A DNA stretch of 64,000 bases from positions 1 to 64,000 of the forward strand of contig JBCDMB010000016.1 of assembly GCA_038744685.1 (NCBI GenBank), given 5' to 3'. Position 1 is the stretch's first letter, and every line of letters starts with the position of its first letter. A program made the position numbers and the translations under genes. The DNA comes from Verrucomicrobiota bacterium. GTDB taxonomy: Bacteria > Verrucomicrobiota > Verrucomicrobiia > Opitutales > Puniceicoccaceae. The notes under the pieces are model-generated. The model was not told where the DNA came from. It did not search any database and saw nothing but the letters and a program-made list of their open reading frames with translations. Positions 13,340 through 22,349 of the stretch are shown piece by piece.

Positions 13340-14038
13340 TTAAAATTTGTCGTAGGTCGAAGGCGAAAGAGCGATTCCGGGGCTCATGGTAGAGCTGAGG
13401 GTGAGGCTCTTGATGAATTTTCCGCGAAGAGTCTCGGGGCGTGCTTTGCCAAGAACTTCGATCGCCGCTAAAGCGTTTTCCTCGACCTGATCGGCAGTGA
13501 AAGAACGCTTTCCAATCACGATTGCGACGTTAGCCGTCTTGTCCATTTTGAACTCAACGCGTCCGGCTTTGACCGCCTGAACGGCTTCTGAAAGATTGTC
13601 GGAAACTGTGCCAGCCTTCGGATTCGGCATCAGACCACGAGGTCCGAGAACGCGGGCCACTTTGCGGACTTCTTTCATTGCAGCAGTCGTGGCAACCGCT
13701 ACGTCGAAATCCATCCAACCTTCCTGCACCTTTTCGATCAGGTCGGTCAGTCCAGCTTCGTCGGCTCCTGCTTTCTTCGCATCTTCGACGTTGTCGGTAA
13801 AGGCGATCACACGAACGGTTTTTCCTGAACCGTGGGGAAGGCTGACGGTGCCCCGGACCATTTGGGTGCTTTGCTTCGGGTCGACGTAGAGTCTTGCTTG
13901 AAGCTCAACGGTTTCGTCAAAAGCGGTTTTGGGCAGGCCCTGGAGGACCGCTACTGCGTCTTTCAACCCAAGAGACTCGGTCTCTGGAGCGAGTTCCGCT
14001 GCTTTTCGGTAGCGTTTACTGCGTGTTGCTGTGGCCAT
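13340..14038 (-). CDS. rplA: Ribosomal protein L1
   Basis: A 232-residue protein of the 50S L1 stalk, which also represses its own mRNA in other bacteria. The family signatures GLMPNPKAGTV and TVELQARL, and the early KRYRKAAEL, are readable, and the length is normal. It lies between rplK and rplJ, in the standard order. Confidence 0.97.
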   Translation of the reverse strand: MATATRSKRYRKAAELAPETESLGLKDAVAVLQGLPKTAFDETVELQARLYVDPKQSTQMVRGTVSLPHGSGKTVRVIAFTDNVEDAKKAGADEAGLTDLIEKVQEGWMDFDVAVATTAAMKEVRKVARVLGPRGLMPNPKAGTVSDNLSEAVQAVKAGRVEFKMDKTANVAIVIGKRSFTADQVEENALAAIEVLGKARPETLRGKFIKSLTLSSTMSPGIALSPSTYDKF

Positions 14039-14078
14039 TTTACTCTCCTCGATTCGTTTTTCTGTAGTCTTTGTGGGA

Positions 14079-14504
14079 TTAGCCCTCTACCTCGATCCCC
14101 ATACTGCGGGCGGTCCCCATGATAATCTTGGCGGCCTGATCCGGATCGCTGGCGTTCAAATCGTTCTTCTTCACCGCGACAATTTCGTCGATCTGCTTGC
14201 GAGTCACCTTGCCCACCTTGTCGCGGTTCGGCACACCGGAGCCCTTTGCAATACCAGCCGCTTTCTTGAGCAATACCGGAGCCGGTGGGCTCTTGAGAAT
14301 GTAGCTGAAAGAGCGATCTGCGTAAACCGTGATGACCACAGGGAGGACCGTGCCTGCCTGCTCTTTGGTGCGGGCATTAAAATCCTTACAAAATGCCATG
14401 ATGTTTACTCCCTGAGCACCCAAAGCGGGACCCACGGGTGGAGCGGGATTAGCCGCTCCTGCAGGCAACTGCAGCCGAATTTCTCCAATAACTTTCTTAG
14501 ACAT
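14079..14504 (-). CDS. rplK: Ribosomal protein L11
   Basis: A 141-residue protein of the GTPase-associated centre of the 50S subunit. It has the usual start [25 protein letters not shown] with the proline switch, the [15 protein letters not shown] segment and the C-terminal rRNA-binding domain ending [13 protein letters not shown]. It begins 9 bases after the nusG stop, so the two are translated from one message. Confidence 0.97.
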   Translation of the reverse strand: MSKKVIGEIRLQLPAGAANPAPPVGPALGAQGVNIMAFCKDFNARTKEQAGTVLPVVITVYADRSFSYILKSPPAPVLLKKAAGIAKGSGVPNRDKVGKVTRKQIDEIVAVKKNDLNASDPDQAAKIIMGTARSMGIEVEG

Positions 14505-14513
14505 CGATAATCC

Positions 14514-15089
14514 TTACTCTTCGACCCTTTCAACCTGCCAATATTCCAGGTCGACGGGGGTAAACCGTCCAAAAATTGATACCGAGACCTTGAGTCGACC
14601 CCGCTCCGGGTCCACTTCGTCGATTTTTCCAGTGAGATTCGAAAACGGTCCGTCGTTAATCTTCACCTCGTCGCCCGCTTCGTACTCTACCTTCGGGCGC
14701 TCCTTGCCCTGTGCGTCCGTAATTTGCTTCTGGATGCGGTCAATCTCATCTGCTTTTAGAGGAACTGGCCGCTCACCGCCTACGAAATTGATCACTCCCT
14801 GAGCATCTTTAACAAAATACCACGCTTCCTGGTCCAAGTTTCCATCATCATCATAGAGGCGCATCTCGACAAAGATGTAGCCGGGATAGAACTTCCGCGT
14901 GCGCTGAGACTTCTTGCCGCTCTTCACCTCCGTAACGGTTTCGGTGGGCATGAGCACTTGAGAAATCCGATCTCCCATTTCCTCAATCTCGACAAACTTA
15001 TCCAGATACGACTTTGCCTTCTGCTCCTGATTGGAAAGCGTTTGGACTGCAAACCAGCGGTGGCCGCTTATGGTGGTGTTGGATACCAT
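14514..15089 (-). CDS. nusG: Transcription elongation/antitermination factor NusG
   Basis: A 191-residue protein that binds RNA polymerase and couples it to Rho or the ribosome. The N-terminal NGN domain (HRWFAVQTLSNQE, YPGYIFVEM) and the C-terminal KOW domain (GDEVKINDGPFSNLTGKIDEVD, and VDLEYWQVE at the end) are both complete. A longer frame would begin inside secE; I choose the ATG at 15087-15089, 23 bases past the secE stop, because the extra residues are not part of the family. An acidic insertion (EIEEMGDR) in the NGN domain makes it a little longer than E. coli NusG. Confidence 0.95.
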   Translation of the reverse strand: MVSNTTISGHRWFAVQTLSNQEQKAKSYLDKFVEIEEMGDRISQVLMPTETVTEVKSGKKSQRTRKFYPGYIFVEMRLYDDDGNLDQEAWYFVKDAQGVINFVGGERPVPLKADEIDRIQKQITDAQGKERPKVEYEAGDEVKINDGPFSNLTGKIDEVDPERGRLKVSVSIFGRFTPVDLEYWQVERVEE

Positions 15090-15112
15090 GTTTTCGTGAA
15101 AAGGACGGTGGA

Positions 15113-15325
15113 TTACAGAGTCGGACGGGTCCACTCGGTAACCAGCTCAATCGAATTAAGGAGGAAAAAGTCAGAAACTCCAATGAAGGCTCCCAAAATC
15201 GCTACCCCAATCAGCACAACGATAGTGTACTCGCGGAGTTCCTTGCGGGTTGGCCACGAGGCTTTCCGGAGTTCGATCATCATCTCCTTCCAGAATGTGC
15301 GGATTGAGCGGAATGGATTTTTCAT
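15113..15325 (-). CDS. secE: Preprotein translocase subunit SecE
   Basis: A 70-residue single-span form of the SecYEG channel subunit. A basic amphipathic N-terminal helix containing the conserved ELRKASWPTRKEL is followed by one membrane helix (YTIVVLIGVAILGAFIG). This is the short form usual outside the enterobacteria. It sits between tRNA-Trp and nusG, its standard place. Confidence 0.95.
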   Translation of the reverse strand: MKNPFRSIRTFWKEMMIELRKASWPTRKELREYTIVVLIGVAILGAFIGVSDFFLLNSIELVTEWTRPTL

Positions 15326-15346
15326 CGGTGATTACAGGAAAAACAG

Positions 15347-15422
15347 TGGCGGGAGAAGAGGGACTCGAACCCCCAGCCTACGGTTTTGGAGACCGTTGCT
15401 CTACCAGTTGAGCTATTCTCCC
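15347..15422 (-). tRNA. tRNA-Trp (anticodon CCA)
   Basis: A 76-base cloverleaf: acceptor GGGAGAA pairs with TTCTCCC, D arm AGCTCAACTGGTAGAGC, anticodon stem GGTCT with loop CTCCAAA giving anticodon CCA, and a T arm with GGTTCGAGTCC. The 3' CCA is encoded. It sits between tuf and secE, the usual place for tRNA-Trp. Confidence 0.96.
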
Positions 15423-15457
15423 TGATCTGGTTATTGCTCGTATTTTTTTAGAACGAA

Positions 15458-15488
15458 TGCCGAAGACACGAAAATCGCGCCTTCGGCA
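15458..15488 (-). terminator. Hairpin between tuf and tRNA-Trp
   Basis: TGCCGAAG at 15458-15465 pairs with CTTCGGCA at 15481-15488. It lies about 30 bases past the tuf stop. The following U-run is poor, so it may be a processing or partial termination signal instead of a full terminator. Confidence 0.4.
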
Positions 15489-15519
15489 CCCGAAAAACAA
15501 ACTCTGATGGAAACGAAAC

Positions 15520-16710
15520 TTACTCGGTTACCTCCGCGATTCGACCCGCGCCAATCGTCCGACCACCCTCGCGGATAGCGAACCGTTGTCCGGCTTCCAT
15601 GGCGATCGGCTTCTGAAGCACGATATTGATACCGAGGTTGTCGCCCGGCATCACCATTTCGACAGCTTCGGGAAGCTCGACAATACCGGTGACATCAGCC
15701 GTTCCAAAGAAGAATTGCGGGCGGTAGCCCTTGAAGAATGGAGTGTGCCGTCCACCTTCGTCCTTCGTCAGAACATAGATCTCAGCCTTAGCCTTCATGT
15801 GAGGAGTGATGCTACCGGGCTTTGCCAAAACCTGGCCGCGCTCGATTGCGTCCTTCTCCACTCCACGAAGAAGTAGACCCACGTTGTCGCCAGCCTGACC
15901 CGAATCAAGGGTCTTGCGGAACATTTCCACACCGGTGACGGTGGTCTTGCCTTCCTTTTCGAGACCAACGATGGCGACTTCTTCACCAACCTTGACCTGA
16001 CCACGCTCAATACGACCGGTGGCAACAGTTCCACGACCAGTGATCGAGAAGACGTCTTCGACAGACATGAGGAAAGGCTTGTCTACGGCGCGCTCTGGCT
16101 CGGGAACGTCCGAGTCGATCGCATCCATGAGATTCTGGATCGCTTCCTGGCCTTCCGGCTTGTCTTCGAGGGCAGCAAGCGCCGAACCACGGACGATGGT
16201 GATATTGTCACCGTCGAACTCGTATTTGGAAAGAAGGTCGCGGATTTCCATTTCGACGAGCTCGAGAAGCTCTTCGTCATCGAGAAGGTCGACCTTGTTC
16301 AGGAAAACCACGATGTTAGGCACGCCGACCTGGCGAGCCAGAAGAATGTGCTCGCGGGTCTGCGGCATAGGTCCGTCAGCAGCGCTAACCACGAGAATGG
16401 CTCCGTCCATTTGCGCAGCACCCGTGATCATGTTTTTCACGAAGTCCGCGTGGCCTGGGCAGTCGACGTGTGCGTAGTGCCGCTTGTCAGACTCATACTC
16501 TACGTGAGACACAGCAATGGTCACGATCTTGGAGGCATCCCGAACCGTACCGCCTTTGGCGATGTCCGAGTAGCTCTTCGCCTCAGCCAATCCCTTACCC
16601 GCCTGGGTGTGGAGAATCGCTGCCGTGAGCGTAGTTTTACCGTGGTCGACGTGACCGATGGTTCCCACGTTGAGGTGGGGTTTCGTGCGTTCGAATGATT
16701 CCTTAGCCAT
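15520..16710 (-). CDS. tuf: Elongation factor Tu
   Basis: The 396-residue GTPase that carries aminoacyl-tRNA to the ribosome. G1 [11 protein letters not shown]3 DCPGHADF, G4 NKVD and the domain II/III signatures ([13 protein letters not shown], and [14 protein letters not shown] at the end) are all there, at full family length. It is flanked by tRNA-Thr upstream and tRNA-Trp downstream and probably shares their transcript. No second tuf copy is in the window. Confidence 0.98.
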   Translation of the reverse strand: MAKESFERTKPHLNVGTIGHVDHGKTTLTAAILHTQAGKGLAEAKSYSDIAKGGTVRDASKIVTIAVSHVEYESDKRHYAHVDCPGHADFVKNMITGAAQMDGAILVVSAADGPMPQTREHILLARQVGVPNIVVFLNKVDLLDDEELLELVEMEIRDLLSKYEFDGDNITIVRGSALAALEDKPEGQEAIQNLMDAIDSDVPEPERAVDKPFLMSVEDVFSITGRGTVATGRIERGQVKVGEEVAIVGLEKEGKTTVTGVEMFRKTLDSGQAGDNVGLLLRGVEKDAIERGQVLAKPGSITPHMKAKAEIYVLTKDEGGRHTPFFKGYRPQFFFGTADVTGIVELPEAVEMVMPGDNLGINIVLQKPIAMEAGQRFAIREGGRTIGAGRIAEVTE

Positions 16711-16753
16711 GAGATGGATTCGTGCTTGTTATCGAGTTAGATTGTTGTGAAAA

Positions 16754-16829
16754 TGGAGCCCTCGAGCGGATTTGAACCGCCGACCTCGTCCTTACCAAGG
16801 ACGCGCTCTGCCGACTGAGCTACAAGGGC
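16754..16829 (-). tRNA. tRNA-Thr (anticodon GGT)
   Basis: A 76-base cloverleaf: acceptor GCCCTTG pairs with CGAGGGC, D arm AGCTCAGTCGGCAGAGC, anticodon stem CGTCC with loop TTGGTAA giving anticodon GGT, and a T arm GGCGGTTCAAATCCGCT. CCA is encoded. It is the first gene of the tuf-to-rpoC block, 43 bases before tuf. Confidence 0.95.
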
Positions 16830-16899
16830 GGCGAATTTGCCTTTTGGGATTAGGTTTGTGCGGGTGTTTTGAAGGTGTGTTTGTGGACGAAAGCGATAA

Positions 16900-16928
16900 A
16901 GAATGAGATTGACCAAAACCCTCGTCAA
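16900..16928 (-). promoter_or_regulatory. Candidate promoter of the tRNA-Thr/tuf operon
   Basis: On the minus strand TTGACG (16923-16928) is followed after 17 bases by CATTCT (16900-16905), about 70 bases before tRNA-Thr. The -35 is good and the -10 is poor, so this is a suggestion only. The spacing and place fit a promoter for the stable RNA/tuf block. Confidence 0.35.
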
Positions 16929-16957
16929 TCCCCGATTTTTCTTTTTTCTCAACAAAT

Positions 16958-17275
16958 ATGGAAAAGGCACCCAAAAAATTCGAAATCATCGGCGATGAAC
17001 TCGCCATTCTCTGGCCGGACGGCCACGAAACCTACTTTTCCCATGAATACCTTAGGGAAAAGTCCCCGAGCGCGGAAAATATGGGTGAAGTGGATATTCT
17101 CGGGCAAAGACACGGAGGAGACGGCCCACGCTTTTTCCCCGGAGTAAAAATCGTCGGATGGGAAAAAGTCGGCAACTACGCGATCTGTTTCCACTTCTCA
17201 GACGGTCACTCCACCGGTCTTTATTCGTGGCCCTATTTGAGAAAATTGGAGGAAAAGCTGAGTGAAAAAGACTAG
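16958..17275 (+). CDS. DUF971 family protein
   Basis: A 105-residue protein with the DUF971 (gamma-butyrobetaine hydroxylase N-terminal-like) pattern: WPDGHETYFSHEYLR near the start and GNYAICFHFSDGHSTGLYSWPYLR near the end. This small domain occurs alone in many bacteria, often near iron-sulphur or ParA-like genes; its role is unknown. The family metal-ligand cysteines of longer relatives are not seen here, and the CPCA segment reads SPSA. It is divergent from tRNA-Thr and stands alone. Confidence 0.8.
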   Translation: MEKAPKKFEIIGDELAILWPDGHETYFSHEYLREKSPSAENMGEVDILGQRHGGDGPRFFPGVKIVGWEKVGNYAICFHFSDGHSTGLYSWPYLRKLEEKLSEKD

Positions 17276-17302
17276 TGGGGACACTTTAGCAAATGAACCT
17301 AC

Positions 17303-17433
17303 CGGGAGGGGTGAGCTCTGTCTCGTCCGTAAGTCTTAACCAGAAAAGTAGGAGCGCGAATCCCATCCACTCAGTGACTACTAGATCCGGAGACCACTCC
17401 ACCGCTCGGACGACACAGAGGTCGTCCTTCCCA
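17303..17433. repeat. Dispersed palindromic repeat, copy 1
   Basis: A GGAGGGG-GAGCTC-GTC-CGTCC left part and a GACCACTC...CGGACGACACAGAGGTCGTCCTTCC right part bracket about 60 unrelated bases. The same two parts occur at 22191-22274, and the ends are roughly inverted. It fits a dispersed intergenic repeat family. It occupies most of the gap between the DUF971 gene and the MIP channel. Confidence 0.6.
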
Positions 17434-17549
17434 AAGGAAACGCGTGGCCCAACAACCCAAAAGAATTCTTATTGGTTCCCCACAAACAATAACGCTCGCC
17501 GATGGAGAAACTGGTTGTCATTCGCCCGTTGAATAGCCAATCAGACCTT

Positions 17550-18173
17550 ATGAAGAAACCCATTGTCGAGTTCATCGGAACTTTCTTTCTCGTTTTCGCA
17601 GTCGGAAGCACTGCAGCAATCGCAGGATTTCCAGGTGCTCTTGCACCACTTGCAATTGCGGCGACCCTAACCGCGCTGATCTACGCAGGTGGTCACATTT
17701 CCGGAGCCCACTACAACCCGGCAGTAACGATTGCCCTTTACTTAAGAGGCAACACTCGCTCCGCAGAGGTGATCCCCTACCTCGTCGCGCAGATCGTTGC
17801 TGCGGTGTTGGCGGCGATTTGCGTTGGATTAGTCCACTCACCCGCCGAGCTCGCAGCCGCCTCAATTCCAGCAGGACCATCCCTCCTTGCGGAGTTTCTA
17901 TTCACCTTCGCCCTCGTGTTCGTCATCCTAAACGTCGCGACTGCAAAAGGAACGGAAGGAAATTCTTTCTATGGCCTCGCAATCGGTCTAATTGTGGCTG
18001 CCGGTGCCTACGCAGTCGGACCCGTTTCAGCAGCAGTCTTTAACCCCGCAGTGGCCATCGGCGGTATGACCCTCGGTATACTGCCATGGAGCGCGATCTG
18101 GATTTACCTCATTGCAAACTTTGGCGGAGCACTGGTAGCCGCAATCGTTTTCCGGATTGTGAGCGACGATTGA
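17550..18173 (+). CDS. MIP-family channel (aquaporin-like)
   Basis: A 207-residue six-helix membrane channel for water or small neutral solutes. Both pore half-helices are present: GAHYNPAVT in the first repeat and AVFNPAVAIG in the second, with the helix-1 signature EFIGTFFLVF. The second NPA is followed by Val where classical aquaporins and GlpF have the selectivity-filter Arg, so conduction may differ from AqpZ. I start at the ATG giving MKKPIVEF; a start 48 bases upstream adds a non-family extension. Function as a channel is firm, the solute is not. Confidence 0.85.
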   Translation: MKKPIVEFIGTFFLVFAVGSTAAIAGFPGALAPLAIAATLTALIYAGGHISGAHYNPAVTIALYLRGNTRSAEVIPYLVAQIVAAVLAAICVGLVHSPAELAAASIPAGPSLLAEFLFTFALVFVILNVATAKGTEGNSFYGLAIGLIVAAGAYAVGPVSAAVFNPAVAIGGMTLGILPWSAIWIYLIANFGGALVAAIVFRIVSDD

Positions 18174-18198
18174 GGCCGGGCCTTCAAACAGACAGACG

Positions 18199-18912
18199 CT
18201 ACAAAACTCCCGCGTCCGAAAAGCTGTAGTATCCGATCCCGGACGGATCAGCAGCTTTGTTGCCGATCACCACGTGGTCCAGGAGGGATAGATCAAGAGT
18301 TTTAGCCGCTTCCCGCAAGTGCCTCGTCACCCGAATATCGGCGGCACTGGGTGAGGGATCACCGCTTGGATGATTGTGGGCGACGATCGCCGCCGATCCG
18401 CCTTCGCGAATGACCTCCCGAAAGACTTCACGAGGATGAACAAGGCTGGCGTCTGCGATCCCTTTCGTCACCTGAACCGAACGGATCATGTGGTTCTTGC
18501 GGTTCAGCACCAAAACCCAGAATACCTCTACGTCCAATCCACTGGATAGTGGCTGAAGAAACAGAAACACCTTTTCCGGATCGTCGAAGACAACTGGTTT
18601 CTCGCGGTCGCTCTGCAGTATCGCCCTCCGGGCTACTTCCATAATGGCTGCCAGCTGCAATGCCTTGACTCGCCCGATTCCTTTCACACGGCGAAAATCA
18701 GCCGCTGTCCAGCGCACCAGCTGCGCGACCGATCCCGCCTCATGAATCAGTTGCTCGGAAACCTCCATGACATCGTGACCCGCCGTTCCACTGCGAATAA
18801 GAAGAGCGAGAAGCTCTCTATCACTAAGAGCTCCCGCACCATGACGCTCCATCCTTTCCTGAGGACGATCCTCGCGGGCGATCCGTTGGAGACTTGAGGG
18901 ATAGTCGCTCAC
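18199..18912 (-). CDS. radC: RadC/JAB-domain protein
   Basis: A 237-residue RadC (MPN+/JAMM) protein. N-terminal helix-hairpin-helix region with the RPQERM and LSDRELLALLIRSGT signatures, helical VKGIGRVKALQL at about residue 75, then the metal-binding motif HNHPSGDPSPSAAD. RadC proteins were once linked to repair; their biochemical role remains uncertain. It starts 3 bases after the FGGY kinase stop, so the two share a transcript. Confidence 0.9.
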   Translation of the reverse strand: MSDYPSSLQRIAREDRPQERMERHGAGALSDRELLALLIRSGTAGHDVMEVSEQLIHEAGSVAQLVRWTAADFRRVKGIGRVKALQLAAIMEVARRAILQSDREKPVVFDDPEKVFLFLQPLSSGLDVEVFWVLVLNRKNHMIRSVQVTKGIADASLVHPREVFREVIREGGSAAIVAHNHPSGDPSPSAADIRVTRHLREAAKTLDLSLLDHVVIGNKAADPSGIGYYSFSDAGVL

Positions 18913-18915
18913 AGA

Positions 18916-20418
18916 CTAAGGGGAATTGCACGAATCGGCAGTGACTAGTTTTAGATAGGCCTCCCGGTAATCCTCTAGTCCATCGACCTCGATTGCTTCA
19001 ACACTCTTGGTCTTCAGCTCAAAGCGGGAAGCGATCTCACCTAGCTCCACCTCTTCGACCATTTTCCAGACACACAGGGCCGTTCCAAACGAGGTAGCCT
19101 CGCGCATTTCACTCAGTTTCACCTTGTTTCCGGGGACCAGAGCGGCAAGAAGGCCGCAGTAGAGATCATTCTCAGAAAACCCGCCCTCAACAAAAATCAC
19201 TCCCCCGTCAGCTCGACCCGTATGGTTCAACAACTCGACAGTCTGGATCGCTATTGACAAAATAAGAGCCGAAAGAAGCTGATCCGCAGTTACTCCATAT
19301 TCCTCTGGTCCTTGTTCTTTGAGCGTTTTGAATTCTACAAATTTGTCACCGACGTAGAGACCAGGCTCAGAATGGCTAAACGCTTTTGCGTCCTCAACCA
19401 AACCACCCGTCAAAAAAAGTTCTCTTTCAATACATACCTGTCGCAGGACCAATTGATCTTTGACTTCAGTGGCCCCTGCAATGTCTGCAAATTCAGAAAA
19501 CTCCAAACCTCCCGGAAAAATCGCCGCCTTCACAGGACGGTTGAAAGCGCTGAGAATATAAAATGTCTTTGTCCCGAGCTCGTCCGATGCGAAATCAAAG
19601 TTGGCTGACGGAGTCATAGCGACGCACCACGTGCCCGTTGAAACGAGGGTAAATTGCCCCACGTCTTTTGCCAGATATGGAAGCAGCGATGCATTTGAAT
19701 CGTGTATGCCTACCATCACGGGAATTTCACCCTCGATTCCGAAGCGACCAGAAACCCGTGTCGAAATTTTACCCAGCTTTTCCCATGGCGCCGAAATTCT
19801 TGAAGGCATCATTCGATCAATCCCCAGAATCTTAGCTATTTCACTGGGCCGATTCTCGGAGAGGTTCCAGAGGTATGTGTGACAGCCGAGGTAGGTGGGG
19901 TCAGCGGCAATGTTTCCAGTAAGGAGATATCCAATGTATTGAGGAAAATAAAGGATATGAGCGGCTCTTTCCCAGTCCTCGGGGAACATCTTCTGCAGAT
20001 AGAAGATCTGCTTGGCGACATTTGCGAAGCCAAACGGTGGTGTGCAAGTCTCCACATGGATCTCCTCCGGCGTTCCAAATTCTCGGTAGAACTCCTCTTC
20101 AACCATACTCCCAGCAGGACTGAGGTAGGAGAAAACTGGATGAACCAAATCACCCTGTTCGTCTACCGCCGCGAAGGTTGCTCCATGTGTGGTAACTCCA
20201 AATCCACGAATCTGGTATTGGCGCGAATATTCCGCTAGTGAACGACAAGTCCAATCGAAAAGCTCCCCGGTCTTCTCATACTCGAGGCCGTCTCCAGTCG
20301 GAGTTGGGTTCAAAGCAATTTTCCGAAAGTCGACCGGGTTGAGTGCCACGTCGTATAAAGCCAGTTTTTTATTCGTCTTTCCAACGTCTAAAACGGCAAT
20401 CACTTCGGGCTTGTCCAT
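18916..20418 (-). CDS. FGGY-family carbohydrate kinase (rhamnulokinase/fuculokinase type)
   Basis: A 500-residue two-domain sugar kinase. N-terminal phosphate-1 loop VLDVGKTNKKL, substrate-domain GFGVTTHGAT, the catalytic Asp in GIHDSNASL at about residue 245, and the ATP-binding VSTGTWCV. The GKTNKK form of the first loop is seen in rhamnulokinase-like FGGY kinases. It probably phosphorylates a deoxy-ketose such as L-rhamnulose or L-fuculose; an L-fuconate dehydratase lies 26 kb away. No sugar transporter or aldolase is next to it, so the substrate is inference. Confidence 0.85.
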   Translation of the reverse strand: MDKPEVIAVLDVGKTNKKLALYDVALNPVDFRKIALNPTPTGDGLEYEKTGELFDWTCRSLAEYSRQYQIRGFGVTTHGATFAAVDEQGDLVHPVFSYLSPAGSMVEEEFYREFGTPEEIHVETCTPPFGFANVAKQIFYLQKMFPEDWERAAHILYFPQYIGYLLTGNIAADPTYLGCHTYLWNLSENRPSEIAKILGIDRMMPSRISAPWEKLGKISTRVSGRFGIEGEIPVMVGIHDSNASLLPYLAKDVGQFTLVSTGTWCVAMTPSANFDFASDELGTKTFYILSAFNRPVKAAIFPGGLEFSEFADIAGATEVKDQLVLRQVCIERELFLTGGLVEDAKAFSHSEPGLYVGDKFVEFKTLKEQGPEEYGVTADQLLSALILSIAIQTVELLNHTGRADGGVIFVEGGFSENDLYCGLLAALVPGNKVKLSEMREATSFGTALCVWKMVEEVELGEIASRFELKTKSVEAIEVDGLEDYREAYLKLVTADSCNSP

Positions 20419-20511
20419 TTCTCAAACTGTCACCTCACCAGTGTCGGCGTCAATCCAGCGAAATCGAAAACGAAGTTTGCGTTTCTTGAGGGACACTGAA
20501 CCCTCTCAGCT

Positions 20512-21774
20512 ATGGGAGAAAGAGAAAAGAAAAGCATACTTGTGCTGGGTGGTGGTTTCGGAGGCATGGAATTTTGCAACCGCTTCTCGGGCGAGAACAC
20601 AAAGATCATGCTGGTGGACCATAAGAACCATCATTTGTTTCAACCGCTGCTCTATCAAGTAGCTACCTGCGGTCTTGCTGGACCGCAGATCGCCCAGCCT
20701 CTTCGGGGAATTTTTCAGAAGAAGGAGCATGTCGAAACCTACTTGGATGAGATAGAGTCGATCTCTTTGGACGAAAACAAAGCCGAAGGGAAGAAGCGAA
20801 CCTACGAATATGACTTCTTGATTCTCGCTCTTGGAGCGCAGACCAGTTTTTTCGGAAACGACCAATGGGAAAAACACACCTACGGTCTCAAGACGCTCCA
20901 AGACGCGGTTCGAATTCGTAGTCATGTTCTAAAGTGTTTCGAAATGGCGGAAATGGAAGCCGACGAAGCTCGCAGAAAACGACTAATGACATTTTTGGTG
21001 GTTGGCGGTGGTCCTACTGGAGTTGAAATGGCAGGCGCACTCGCCGAACTGGGAAAAAATGCTCTGCGAAAAAACTTTCGCCACATCGATCCATCACAGA
21101 TTCAAGTGATACTCATTGAAGGAACAGATCGAATTCTAGGGAACTACAGCGAATCCCTCTCGCGGAAGGCCACGAAGCAGATCGAAAGTCTCGGAGTTGA
21201 AGTGCGGTGTGGGAACAACGTTACCGATGTGCGGAGACACGAGTTGGATGTCGGCAATGAAACCATCCACGCTGAGACGATCGTCTGGGGTGCGGGCGTG
21301 CAAGCGGTTCCCCTTACGCGGCAGTTAGGAGTTCCAGTGGACCGCGCTGGTAGGGTCAAAGTGCTACCAGATTGCTCAATACCAGGCTACCCAAATACAT
21401 TTGCTATAGGAGACCTAGCCCATCTTGAAGATGCGAAAGGGAACATCGTCCCAGGGGTATCGCCCGCTGCGATGCAGACTGCCAGGCATGTCGCTAAAAT
21501 TATTGAGGAGGAGATAAAAGCGGGCACGCCGAAGAGTCCGGAGAAGCGCAAAGCGTTCGTTTACTTCAACAAGGGAAACATGGCGACTATCGGTCGCTCA
21601 AAAGCGATTGCGGAGATTGGAAAACTAAAGTTCTCCGGTTTTCCCGCCTGGCTTGCCTGGCTTTTCGTTCACCTGGTCTTCCTGATCGGCTTCCGCAATC
21701 GTATTCTCGTCCTTATCGACTGGTTTTACAGCTACGCCACTTACCGCAGGGGAGCGCGCGTCATTTTTGAGTGA
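20512..21774 (+). CDS. ndh: Type II NADH dehydrogenase
   Basis: A 420-residue single-subunit, non-proton-pumping NADH:quinone oxidoreductase. FAD-binding GGGFGGME at residue 12, second dinucleotide motif VVGGGPTGVEMAGAL near 165, quinone/FAD motif TFAIGDLAHL near 303, and a C-terminal hydrophobic stretch (AWLAWLFVHLVFLIGF) that anchors it to the membrane. It would feed electrons to the menaquinone pool made with MenA in this window. It stands alone. Confidence 0.93.
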   Translation: MGEREKKSILVLGGGFGGMEFCNRFSGENTKIMLVDHKNHHLFQPLLYQVATCGLAGPQIAQPLRGIFQKKEHVETYLDEIESISLDENKAEGKKRTYEYDFLILALGAQTSFFGNDQWEKHTYGLKTLQDAVRIRSHVLKCFEMAEMEADEARRKRLMTFLVVGGGPTGVEMAGALAELGKNALRKNFRHIDPSQIQVILIEGTDRILGNYSESLSRKATKQIESLGVEVRCGNNVTDVRRHELDVGNETIHAETIVWGAGVQAVPLTRQLGVPVDRAGRVKVLPDCSIPGYPNTFAIGDLAHLEDAKGNIVPGVSPAAMQTARHVAKIIEEEIKAGTPKSPEKRKAFVYFNKGNMATIGRSKAIAEIGKLKFSGFPAWLAWLFVHLVFLIGFRNRILVLIDWFYSYATYRRGARVIFE

Positions 21775-21840
21775 GGCTCTCGGAAGAAGAGCATATCTAG
21801 GATTTGAAAAGCAACCGAAAGCCTCGCGTTCGGCAACTGT

Positions 21841-22161
21841 TCATGAGCCAACGTCTAGAAAGCGCTTCTTCGCTCCAACAGCAAGGAGCGAAAAGGACAC
21901 TCCTACGGGGACGGCGATTAGTGAGAAAAACAGAATCTGCCAACTAGGGGCTCTTACTGCTTCACCTGAAGCACCCCTCAAATACTCTGTAGCTAGATAA
22001 AATCCGAGCCCAACAGCTAGGGTGACCGTGAGACCCAAAGTAAAAACTACTGAAGAAACGAACTCTCCTCTTTTCGTCTTTGCGAAAATGACTCTCCCAT
22101 ATGCCGCTAGGCTTACGAATGGAGGTAGAACAGCCAAAAAAGTAATTACGATCAGCTGCAT
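21841..22161 (-). CDS. Small membrane protein, unknown
   Basis: A 106-residue protein from the ATG giving MQLIVITFLAV, with three likely membrane helices (residues 2-22, 35-58 and 75-95) and a basic C-terminus. A longer open frame upstream runs through the dispersed repeat at 22191-22274 and is not likely to be translated. I do not recognise the family. Confidence 0.55.
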   Translation of the reverse strand: MQLIVITFLAVLPPFVSLAAYGRVIFAKTKRGEFVSSVVFTLGLTVTLAVGLGFYLATEYLRGASGEAVRAPSWQILFFSLIAVPVGVSFSLLAVGAKKRFLDVGS

Positions 22162-22190
22162 TCGGATGTAATTTTTATGCGGGGTATTTG

Positions 22191-22274
22191 GGGGAGGGAC
22201 GGGCTCCGTCCCGTCCAAATTGTTTCGGCTGGACGACCACTCAGACGCGCGGACCACGCGGAGGTGGTCCCTCC
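22191..22274. repeat. Dispersed palindromic repeat, copy 2
   Basis: GGAGGGACGGGCTCCGTCCC at the left and GGACCACGCGGAGGTGGTCC at the right, with GACCACTC between. It has the same two parts as 17303-17433 but a shorter middle. Its left and right edges (GGAGGGAC and GTCCCTCC) are inverted copies, so the unit can fold. It lies between aroE and the small membrane gene. Confidence 0.6.
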
Positions 22275-22349
22275 AGAAATACTAATGAGCTTACCTCGTG
22301 GATTTAATTGCACCCGCTGAGTTCTCTCTTCATCAATCCTATTGGTAAA

